Shown here: positions 44,610 through 54,348 of the stretch, one piece after another
How the letters are laid out: every line of letters starts with the position of its first letter
Numbering within the stretch: position 1 is the first letter of the stretch
Source: Oscheius onirici
Lineage: Eukaryota > Nematoda > Chromadorea > Rhabditida > Rhabditidae
Assembly (NCBI GenBank): GCA_932521025.1
Contig: OW051470.1
Location: 6,310,501-6,374,500, forward strand
Direction: 5' to 3'
Length of the DNA: 64,000 nucleotides
Position numbers and translations under genes: made by a program
Notes under the pieces: generated by a model
What the model was told of the DNA's origin: nothing
Databases searched by the model: none
Seen by the model: only the letters and a program-made list of their open reading frames with translations

Positions 44610-45660
44610 TTATACGGCAATAGATTTGGCGACAGCCTGTTGATGTCCGATGGCCATTTCGAAGACGCTGTCTAGCAGCGTGTTGTCAGCGACAGTTCCG
44701 TGCAATTTGAAGTTGAGAATTTCTAAAAATGAAGATAGCGTGGAAAGACTGAAACTAAACTGTTCTTTCCGACAATAACTGTGCAAGTTGTAGAACAACG
44801 GTCGAAGATTTCCGTAGGCGGATCGGCGAGAACAATTGTATTCTGAAATAGAGGGTATTATGCAATGAACAAAGTATTACATCTTGAGACAGGGTAGTTG
44901 TTTTATAGATTCCGAATGTAGAACAGACAGGAATGTCACTCAATTCCAACAATGATTTCTAAACGAAGGTTAGATGTATCAGAAATTTGTCACGAACCTC
45001 AGGAAGAACACTGATTTCTCTTTTTTCAATCGGGGCTTCGTCATCTTTCGAATGAGCCACTTTTATATGCGGTAGTTTTATGCTGCTCAACGCGTAAGTT
45101 ACTGCTCCGACAACTGAATCCATCAAGCTTGCTCCGTTGCTGAAGGCCTAAAAAGAAGAACTAGTCAGATTAAATGATAACTGACTCTGACTTTGATCGT
45201 CAGTCGCCACGTCAACGGAACGGCATCTTCTGACCCTTTACAAATGAGAGCAGATCGGGGAAGGACTTCTTTTAGGGAGAGAAGTTCGGTCAAAGTGTCA
45301 AGAACGTCGCTCGTCGTCTCCTAAACAATTGATGAAGTCAAAGTATGGATAAATACCTCGGGAATATCGGGTGAGTTTTCGAATAGCGGAATGATAAGCG
45401 GACCGTCACTTTGCAAGCAAATTTCAGCTGAAATCGAGCAGGAAACGGTGACACCACCTTGTTGTACGAGCGAGGACCCAATTCCGCCGTATCCGCCATT
45501 CTAAAAGTTGAAAAAAAAAGATAAAGAACAGAAATAAATGTACCTTGAACAAAATGGAAGAGAAGGACTGAATGCTGCGGCCGTCGGGGTAAATCCCTTT
45601 ATCCAGGAATTTGTCGTAATGGGCGTCCGGATCACACAGCTTCAACAATTCCGAAGACAT
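44610..45660 (-). CDS. EXOSC8: exosome RNase PH-like subunit (Rrp43/EXOSC8-like)
   Basis: A ring subunit of the RNA exosome, which degrades and trims RNA 3' ends. The N-terminus has Y-D-K-F-L-D-K-G-I-Y-P-D-G-R-S-I-Q-S-F, the PDGR box shared by Rrp41-46 proteins. G-S-S-L-V-Q-Q-G-G-V-T-V-S-C-S-I-S-A-E matches the first core strand pair. Later segments include D-S-V-V-G-A-V-T-Y-A-L-S-S-I and a C-terminal helix S-V-F-E-M-A-I-G-H-Q-Q. Exons join in frame; start 45658-45660, stop 44610-44612. EXOSC8 fits best, with EXOSC7 or 9 as alternatives. Co-directional with ribonucleotide reductase upstream and the helical protein downstream. Confidence 0.8.
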
Positions 45661-45949
45661 TTCTAGATTTCTATTGCAGAACCGTTTTGAAATTGGACAG
45701 AAAAACGTTCAATGTCTGAACAGCAGCATTTTCCATTAGACGCCGCTTACAGCAACATTCGGAAAGGAGATAGAACAGAACAAAGCAACCAATGAGAGAT
45801 TCAACAAATTGCTATAGTTTGATGTTTATTGAAAGTACAGGTGAGGTTTACTGGTCAGATACACGAATTTTAAAAGATCGATTGAAAGTCACAAACTGAG
45901 CGAACGTATAACATAGCCAGAAAAATAATTTGTGGAAATCAGAGGGAAG

Positions 45950-48702
45950 TTATCCGGAGCACATGAGACATCCTTCGTCCTCCTCCTGAGTAGTCAAATT
46001 CACGAGCTTCCGAGCAATGTCCGAGGTGGCTGGCTCGCGGTTCTTCAGAGCCGTCTTGTCTACAGTGAATTGGACAGCATTGACGGCAGGCTTTGTGCGC
46101 AAATAGTACATTCCAGTCTTGAGACCCTGAATATTTTTTATTAAGGGAGTAAATGACAGAATACAAACCTTTTTCCATCCGTAAAAATGCATAGAAGTGA
46201 TATTGGCGTAGCTAGGACGAGCGATGTGAATGTTCAAAGACTGCGACTGATCGATGAAAGCTCCTCTATCGGCGGCCATTTCGATTATGTCCTTCTGAGG
46301 CAGCTCCCATACAGTCTGGTAAAGACCCTTGATGTGGTTCGGAATACCCTAAAAAGAAGACTTGATAAAAGAGAGAGGAAACAAAGCATACAGCAATTTT
46401 CTGAATAGAACCATTGTTGGAAATGAGCTCCATCTTCATGTCCTCGTTCCATAGACCGAGATCGACAAGATCCTTGAGAAGATGGGGGTTCACAATTTGG
46501 AAATCTCCCGATAGAACGCGACGACTATAAATATTGGAAGTGTAGGGCTCAATAGATTCGTTGTTTCCGAGGATTTGAGCAGTGGAGGCAGTGGGCATAG
46601 GAGCCATCAGAAGACTGTTGCGGATTCCATGCTTCTTGATCTTGTCACGAAGACTGGGCCAATCGCATTGACCAGGAGGCGTCACTCCCCACATGTCGAA
46701 CTGCAAAATTCCTTTTGAGACTGGACAGCCTTGGTACGTCTCATAAGGTCCAAGTTTCTCAGCCAGTTCGCAAGATGCCTCGAGAGCTCCATGATAGATG
46801 GTCTCGAAGATTCGCTTGTTCAAGTCTCTGGCTTCCGGGGAATTGAAATTGTAGCGCATCAGCATGAAAGCATCGGCAAGACCCTGTACTCCTAGTCCAA
46901 TTGGACGATGACGAAAGTTCGATCGACGCGCTTCCGGCACCGGGTAATAGTTAATGTCGATGATCTTGTTCAGATTCTTGGTTACAACCTAAAATTGTCA
47001 CCAGTTTGAACAGGAAAACGGTTACAAACCTTGGTAACTTCGTGAAGTTTTGTGAAATCAAAAGTCTTCTCGGGAGTGACGAAACGGTTCAAGGCTATCG
47101 AAGCGAGGTTACAGACGGCAATCTCGTCAGGAGCCGAATACTCAACAATCTCAGTGCAGAGATTCGAGCATTTGATGGTACCCAGATTTTGCTGGTTCGA
47201 CTTGCGATTGCAGGCATCCTGAACAATAAAATATTTTAGAAGCAAAACAAAAAGGAACCTTGTAGACAATGTAAGGAAGTCCAGTCTCAATCTGGGAGGA
47301 AACTACGTGTTCCCAGAGCTTGCGGGCTTTGACCTGCTTTCGGAAGCGATTTTCGGACTCGTACTTTGTGTAGAGTTTTTCGAATTTTTCTCCCCAGCAA
47401 TCGTCCAAGCCGGGGCATTCACGAGGACACATCAGCGACCAATCGGTGTCTTGTTCCACTCTCTTCATGAAAAGGTCAGGGATCCACAGTGCCAGGAACA
47501 GATCACGAGCACGTTCTTCTTCAGGACCGGTATTCTTCCTCAGAGAGCAGAACTCGAAGATATCTGCGTGCCATGGCTCGAGGTAGATAGCGAAGGCTCC
47601 AGGACGCTTATTTCCTCCCTGATCGACATATCGAGCAGTATTGTTGTAAACCCGAAGCATGGGAATCAGCCCGTTGGATGTACCATTGGTCTGGAAGTGA
47701 ACTTTCTCAAAGACTAGAAAAAAGCTTACTCCAGCAATGAGAGAGCCTGTAGCACGGATTTTGTGAACGTTGAGGCCGATTCCTCCAGCACTCTTGGAGA
47801 TCAGAGCACACTGCTTCAATGTATCGTAAATTCCGCCAATTGAATCCTCAGACATGGTAAGGAGGAAACACGACGAAAGCTGCGGTCTAAAGAGAGGATT
47901 AGTCCGTTGTACATCATAGAAACAAACCGGCAAGTCCCAGAGTTGAAGAGAGTAGGCGAAGCATGTGTGAAGAATCTCTCGCTCATCAGATTGTAGGTTT
48001 CAATGGCGCTGTCGATATCTTCCTTGTGAATTCCGACGGCAACTCGCATCAACATCTGCTGAGGTCTCTCGGCAATAAACTTGTTGATTTTTAAGAGGTA
48101 TGAACGCTCAAGTGTTTTGAATCCGAAATAGGTGTAGGAGAAGTCTCGATCGTAGACTATTGCCGAGTTCAGTTTCTGGATAAAAACGTTTACAAATATT
48201 TGAAAAGATTCCTACTTCGGCATTGTTCATGATAATGTCGTAGACTTCCTTGCTGATCATGGGAGAATGTTCGCCGGTGCTAGGATGATGGAATTTGTAA
48301 AGAGTCTCCATAGCTTCCGAGAAAACTTTTCGGGTTTTCTTGTGCAGATTGGAGACGGCGATACGAGCAGCTAGAATGGCATAATCCGGATGAAGTGTAG
48401 TCATAGAAGCAGCGGTTTCGGCTGCAAGGTTATCCAACTCGGTTGTGGAGACTCCTTTATAGAGTCCTTGGATAACACGCATTGTGACAGAAACCTAGAA
48501 ACCATGATGAAAACGATCGAAATTAAGTTACTAACGGGGTCGACAAAGTCCATATTGAGGTTGTATGAGAGTTTCATGATCCTGCTCGTGATTTTATCGA
48601 AATGAACCGTCTCTTTCCGTCCATCTGAAAATTTTTAGTTCATTTGGTAACAACTACTCAAATACCTCGTTTGACGACGTAGGTTGATGAATGACGTTGC
48701 AT
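45950..48702 (-). CDS. RRM1: ribonucleotide reductase large subunit
   Basis: Reduces ribonucleoside diphosphates to deoxy forms for DNA synthesis, with a small radical-bearing subunit. The N-terminal ATP cone starts [17 protein letters not shown]. The catalytic barrel has [14 protein letters not shown] (redox Cys), [17 protein letters not shown] (radical Cys with Asn and Glu), E-V-A-V/I-C-N-L-A-S type I-A-V-C-N-L-A-S, and [12 protein letters not shown]. The C-terminal tail ends [10 protein letters not shown], the shuttle Cys pair. About nine introns. Start 48700-48702, stop 45950-45952. Two E2F-type sites lie upstream. Confidence 0.96.
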
Positions 48703-48859
48703 TTTGAGCTAAGCTGCAAGTCTACAATTTTAATACGCTATTATTATCAACGAAAATTTATGAAAAATGTACGAAGTGAGCGAGACTAGGGAAAAATAAT
48801 GAAATTTCGAGAATTAAAATTTTTTTTAAGAGCAACGACTGCTGCTTTCGAAATCTTCA

Positions 48860-48887
48860 TTTCGCGCTCTATCCATTTTGGCGGGAA
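48860..48887. promoter_or_regulatory. paired E2F-type sites upstream of RRM1
   Basis: TTTCGCGC at 48860-48867 and TTTTGGCGGGAA at 48876-48887 both fit the E2F consensus TTTSSCGC. They lie 158-185 bp before the RRM1 start codon. Ribonucleotide reductase is a classic E2F target at the G1/S transition. Confidence 0.65.
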
Positions 48888-49945
48888 CATTATTTTGCGG
48901 ACGGCAGCGAGGCGCAAATGACCCGCTAGGAGTAGGGAATTATGCCACCGCAGCTGTTTCACAACACGGTCTTTTATAGAGGTTGAGATGGAGGTCAGAG
49001 GGGCGGAGAAAAAGGTTTCGCAAGAGGCTATGCAAATTACTGACCGCTTGAATTCACATATTGCCGTGTCGAAGTAAAACCACTTTTGTTTTCTGTTTGT
49101 GGTGAACAAAAAGAGGAAATGAAAGTCGTCTAAATCTGGAATCGGACGTGAAGGTATTTATCGATGGACCATTATTTGGCACCAAAACGCCGCATTCAAA
49201 TTTTGCGGGTATCCTTTGCCTTCAATCCACTTTAAATTGCTCTCGCGTCTCTGTGTGTCTGTCTGTCTGAAGCTCTAATTGGCAATAATTAGGGGGAGCT
49301 TTGTGCGCACAATTAAGGGGAAAGGAGTTAGTGTAACAAGTTTAGACAAGTCAATTTGCAAGTGCGTGGACTTTGATTATTTTTGAGTGGGGATAGTCTC
49401 CAGACAGTAGAGAATCAAGTGCGAGTTTGGAATACGGGAAAGAGAGACAGAGGAATAAAGGGACGGTGGGACAGATAGGAACAGAAGGACAAAGGGACAG
49501 AGAGACAGTGAGACAGAGGGACAGAAGGACAGAGAGGGACAGTGGGACAGAGGAACAGAGAGGGGGCCAAAGTGACAGAGGGACAGAAGGACAGAGAGGG
49601 ACAGAGTGATAGAGGAACAGGGTCTCTGTTCTTTCAGACCTTGCAGATTGTCTTTTTGCTTCGTGTACAGTATTTAAGCTACTCTTATCTATTAATTAAT
49701 CTGGAGAGGGATCGTCACTCCAAGAACCCTCTACTCTTCGATGTGATCTCGGCCAGGTGAACTACCTTGAATACCGAATAAAACAATTTTTTTTAAAACA
49801 GTTTTTTTAAACAGAGGGATCAAACAGCAAACTGTTAACTGTTATCTGTTTTGAAAAGGACAAAACTAAGTCACTTATTGTTAGACCCGGAGGGGCGTAG
49901 CACAACTTGTCTACTTTAAATTGCTCCCAAGTCTGTGTGTGTTTG

Positions 49946-50352
49946 TGTGTGTTTGTCTGAAGCTCTAATTGAGGATAAGGAGGGGAGCTTTGTGCGCAAA
50001 TTAGTTTTTAACAAGTCGCGACAGGAAAAGCAAGTGCGCGAAATGTTCTAACTACTTTGGTAGTTTCTTACTGGGACTATGTGACTGAAGCAGAGTGACA
50101 AGGGAAGAAGGGAAGGTACAGAAGGACTGAGACTCGCTAAAGCTAGGAACGGGCTGGGCGTCCAGGTCCTACATTTTGAAATTAGGCTTGGGAAGGAGCG
50201 GGTTCAATACAATTTATGTAGTTTCTCTGGAGGGTCAGGGAGAGTGACTGGAGGAGAGTAACAAAGGAGGAGTGAAAGGGAAACCACGACTAGCGCTCTG
50301 TGACAGAGCGAAGTCATGAACTTCTACTTTAGCCCTGGAAGGGCGTTGCCAA
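49946..50352 (+). repeat. dispersed repeat, copy 1
   Basis: Starts near GTGTTTGTCTGAAGCTC and stays almost base-identical to 56160-56561 for about 335 bp. A short diverged stretch follows, then matching GAGCGAAGTCATGAA and GGCGTTGCCAAC. No coding frame and no clear terminal repeats. Confidence 0.85.
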
Positions 50353-50586
50353 CATTGTTTTTTAAATTTCTTTACAAACGAGCTGAAAGCGTAAATTTTT
50401 ATTCGACGAGTCATGAAAAGTTTGACAAAATACTTAAAAAAAGTTTTTGTTGTTTTGCTTCTGGAGTTAGATGGAGCTTCTCCCAGTGGTTCTCACTGAA
50501 ACCAGTAATGTTGGCCTTTTCCAAAACAATCCCTATGCATCGTTTTTACTCTTGATTGGTTCTTTAGAAAACGCCAAGTATTTCAG

Positions 50587-51471
50587 CAAGTCACTTTCTG
50601 GAGATTACCGACGGAAATCGGTCAGAGCCGCCTCGGAGGACGGAAAACGGCGAGCCATGCCTGTGTTTTCATTGTCGTCAGAATGGCCGAAATAATCCAC
50701 CGCAGAGGCATCTCCATGGGAATCCACACTGGAAGAGTAAGTCTTTCTAGTTTTAAACTTCTGAATCAAACTTCAGGAATGCCATCCGAGTCTCATTCAA
50801 GTCATTTGCAACGGCATAATAGATGGAAACGAAGATCACAGCAAATTCAGTCAGGACGAAAAAGCGACTTACATAATTCCCGCTTGTCTGAAGCTTACCA
50901 ATGTGTTCAAGGTATTTCTGTTCGGTTACATTAACTTTTGTTCTCCAGGAGATCGACTTTATATCTATAGATGAGACAATTGACACGCTGCCCGGCTATC
51001 TCCATAAAATCGTCCAAAGGTGATGGTCTTTTCATGGCAAAAAAAAATATCTGCTGCAGCTTCCACCTAATGCATCTGAAGAAAATCAACATAATTCTGA
51101 TCTGTGCCGAGCGAGCTGTGCTGTTGGTTTACGACAGGGATTACGACGCCTTCCTCCTCATTGATTCACATAGCCACGGAAGATACGGAGCTGTTACTGC
51201 ATATACGAAACGAGTCCATCTCAACAAATTTGTTCACTTCCTCAAAAGCGCTGTCTTTCCAACTGTTCAGGTTTGCAAGTTTTCAGTTCATAAAAGCCAG
51301 CTATTTTAGAACAGATTCGAGTTGTCTGTAATCTATTTCTCTGGTGTTTCGAGCCCGGGCGACTGTAGCAGTTATATTCCTCCCCTCGGAATTTGCAGCA
51401 TTTTCGCAAAGAAGAGACGACCGTCTGCCGCTGAAGAAGCCATTAAACCCAAGCAATCTAAAATATGTTAA
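50587..51471 (+). CDS. cysteine-protease-like protein with D-S-H-x-H-G motif
   Basis: A protein of about 250 residues, with its 5' exon unresolved (a possible ATG at 50471). The first clear exon follows a TATTTCAG acceptor and reads V-T-F-W-R-L-P, then T-A-S-H-A-C-V-F-I-V-V-R-M-A-E. Later come I-I-P-A-C-L-K-L, A-V-L-L-V-Y-D-R-D-Y-D-A-F-L-L-I-D-S-H-S-H-G and a basic tail K-K-R-R-P. The order of a buried Cys-bearing helix followed by a strand ending D-S-H is that of papain-fold peptidases such as herpesvirus UL36-like deubiquitinases, so a protease or deubiquitinase role is possible. That is inference only. Later introns join in frame; stop 51469-51471. Confidence 0.65.
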
Positions 51472-51626
51472 TGTTTCCCCTAGATATTGTAGTTTTAGTG
51501 TATATGAATGTTTTAATATGCTTTATCTCGTTCCGAAATATCGGGACGTTCGTCCTCAGATTGCTATCTCAATCGACCTCACTACCCCCATTGGGAGATA
51601 ACTCGTCCTTGTTGTCCGACTCTCCA

Positions 51627-52151
51627 ATGCTCTTCCTGTTTATTTACCTTCTGTAGGTCACCCCAATTCTCACCAAAAACGAATTAGAATTCCCGTATCA
51701 GCTCGTGTTGAATGTTTTTATATCGTGGGTCAATTGAAATGTCTAACCGATCCGGCGAAGACGGCTAGGATCAGAATCGATTTGATGGACGAAGACCGTG
51801 GGTTATATCGGAATATTTATCACCATTTCATTTATTTATCACCATTATTTTTAGCACTTCCACTCGAACAAGATGACACTCTTGGAAGGACTTGGAGCTT
51901 GGCGAACGGATCGTTTGCAGGTGAAAGCAAACAAAAAACTGATGAGATCAAGTTCAGTAACTGGCTGTGGTTCTGATTTTGGACCAATAAACACCCCGGA
52001 TGGTTTTCTTCGCATCTTTCACAATTGTCCTCACAGATTTGGCAAGTCTCATTCTGGGGAGTTGGAAGTAGACATTCTCCCCCTCTTTCTCCCGAAAATT
52101 ATCGATCTCGGGTCAATTTATCTCGACCGAAACATAGACGACGAAGAATAA
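51627..52151 (+). CDS. transthyretin-like (TTR) secreted protein
   Basis: The second TTR-family gene in the window. The signal peptide M-L-F-L-F-I-Y-L-L-I-P-V-S-A is split by a 35-nt intron. The mature protein starts R-V-E-C-F-Y-I-V-G-Q-L-K-C, the family's first strand and Cys. I-R-I-D-L-M-D-E-D, D-D-T-L-G-R-T-W and the P-D-G-F-L-R-I-F-H-N-C strand follow. The acidic C-terminus ends N-I-D-D-E-E. Four exons join in frame. It starts 155 bp after the protease-like gene on the same strand. Its stop is only 6 bp from the stop of the opposing esterase gene. Confidence 0.85.
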
Positions 52152-52157
52152 AAAAAA

Positions 52158-54147
52158 TCACAACTCTTGCTTGTAAGGCATGTCATTCAGAGCCTTCTCC
52201 TCGGTCAGGACAGTCTGGTCACTCTCGGCTTTCTCATGCCATAATTGAACATCATCCTCTACTTCCAGAGGATCTATCTCCTTCTCTTCTTCAAACTGAG
52301 CATCTCGACGTCCCGCCAATTCCAATGTATCGAGAGATGGGAGCTGAGAAAGAGGTCAGAAGAATCGAAAGGACCTACCAGTTGGTTCCAGAGTTCCACA
52401 GCCGGTTTGTGGTAGTTGAACTCCCATTCAGATTGCCCATCAGCAGTGAGTCGGACGAAATAAAGTCGTTTCGAACCGCCCATAAAAGGGAAAGTTGGAT
52501 TCTTCGGGTCACACGACTCGGAGGTTGGAGCTCTGCATGTTTTCCTCTGTTTCTGTTCGAAAAAAAAAGAATTACCCGTGAGTTGCAAAACGAGTGAAGT
52601 AAGCGAGAAGTCGTTCACAGAAAGCACTATATTGTTCATCAGTCTCGGAGCTGAGACAACCTGGCTGTGTTGTGTCGATATTGTACTCCAGAACCCAGAG
52701 CTTTCTCTTAAAAAGTCTCGTAAGTTTCTTATCGAAAATTATACGTTATGACGCACGTAATGGTCGATAAACTGTTGAATTGGAACTCTGAAATCGCGGT
52801 CGAGTAGAATCTGAACAAGTTTCTGCTTCGTCTCGAGTAAGACTCACATTTCTAGAGCTCTGGTACAGAAAGTACGTGTCCAATTTGTTTCCGAGAGAGT
52901 AAATGTACTGATGCATTATCAGTCTACGCAGCAGAGGAGCATTTCTACAAATAAATTGTGTTTAGAGAGTAACGTACTGATGAAGAGAATTCGGAATGAG
53001 AGCAGCCAAGAACTGCTTGAAATCTTTTGTACTGTAGTCTGCCGGGTATTCGTCCTTGCTGGGATAGTCTAAACTCAGTTATTTGAGCATGTGATGCTTT
53101 CTTGTCTTTTCATTCGGCTCAGAGTAAATATAAAGAAAACCTTTCGACAAGTCTCCGTAGACGCCAATGATGGTGGGGAGAGCCTTCTCCGGAACGTATC
53201 CTCTAGGTGAGCGGAACGGGTTTCCGAAGGGTGAAAATGACTTCTACAATTTGTATTGATCAAGTTACTTTGATGAGCTAACCACGACAAGATCGGTCTT
53301 TTCCATCAGTTCTTCGATTGATTTGCTTCGAAGGCAATCCACAGACTGATCGAAAGAGGGCAGATCACATTCCGTTTCTGTTCTCAGCTTGTAAACTGCT
53401 CTGGCTCCGTACTTTTCTCTCTCGAAAGTTCTCGAATTGGCGAAGCCGTTGATTAGAATGGCACGGGTAACATCTAGAAATTTATTTTAAAACTGACTGA
53501 AACTACCGATTCTGTTCTGAGCTGCTGCGACCGTCTCTGCCAAAGATCCTTCTGACCACACTGTTATATTTCCTATCAACAGCTTTTCAGCATTGGTTTT
53601 CAGGAAAGTGAATAGGGAAACGACGTCGCTCACTCCATAAGGGGCTCCACCAAAAGACGCTAAATGACTTTTTATCGAAGATTCCGGGAGAAACCAACAA
53701 AGAACACCGTCTCGTACTGAAGCCACCACAATGTTAAGATCGACTGTCACCAGTCCAGCCACCTTTTGATCGTCCAGTTTATCATTGGTAACTAGCAATA
53801 GGGTTTTGGTCTAAACTGATGAAACAAAAATTTGAAATTCCAACCTTCTTTTCCACTGATTTGTCCCTATAGAGACTCAAAAAAAGACAGTCTTCTCCTC
53901 GTCCTGCTTCAACCTTCGTCGAGAGACATCGTTTCCAGCTGACCGGCAAATCTTCAGAGAAGGCGATTGGAATGGATTCCTACTCTCTGCTAATCATAGA
54001 AGGTGTTCCTCTCACTTCAAATCTGTACTTCCCAATTGGCTGCCGACCATATGGAATCCCTTGGAAGGCGATGACATTTTCAGTGATCTCTCTGCCGCGA
54101 AGACCGAGGCAGATTACTGGAAAGAGGAGAAACAAAATTGATTTCAT
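52158..54147 (-). CDS. carboxylesterase/cholinesterase-like secreted protein
   Basis: An alpha/beta-hydrolase of the carboxylesterase B family, secreted (M-K-S-I-L-F-L-L-F-P-V-I-C-L-G). Landmarks: A-F-Q-G-I-P-Y-G-R-Q-P-I-G-K-Y-R-F near the N-terminus, E-D-C-L-F-L-S-L-Y (normally E-D-C-L-x-L-N), then the nucleophile-elbow region I-T-V-W-S-E-G-S-L-A. Here the first Gly of G-x-S-x-G is Val. The C-terminus has H-K-P-A-V-E-L-W-N-Q-L-L-P-S-L and an acidic tail ending M-P-Y-K-Q-E-L. About a dozen exons. Catalytic competence is doubtful because of the altered elbow. Start 54145-54147, stop 52158-52160. Confidence 0.82.
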
Positions 54148-54348
54148 TACCTGAAAATAAAACAGTTCAAGAGAGTAAAGAATCTTCGAGAGAATTGAGA
54201 CGACGTGTTGCCAGTTATCAGCGCTGACCTTATCTGGACAGAAGAGAAAAGGATGTTTATTGTAAGGCCTGGGAAAAGACACTCGTTTCAGGACCAAAAA
54301 GACAATTTGACCCGTTCAAAAACTATAGAAATCATAAGTTGGATTAAC

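Larger units (their letters stand above)
48703..50470. repeat. intergenic region with GACAGAG tandem and dispersed repeats
   Basis: No gene is supported. 49430-49625 is a degenerate tandem array of 8-10-bp GACAGAGG/GGGACAGA units. 49229-49330 is a partial and 49946-50352 a fuller copy of a dispersed repeat also found at 56160-56561. The RRM1 promoter occupies the left end. Confidence 0.75.

Noticed and set aside
49430..49625. GACAGAG repeat array considered as a CRISPR or minisatellite gene
   Set aside because: Units are 8-10 bp, degenerate and without spacers, in a eukaryotic intergenic region. It is a simple tandem repeat.
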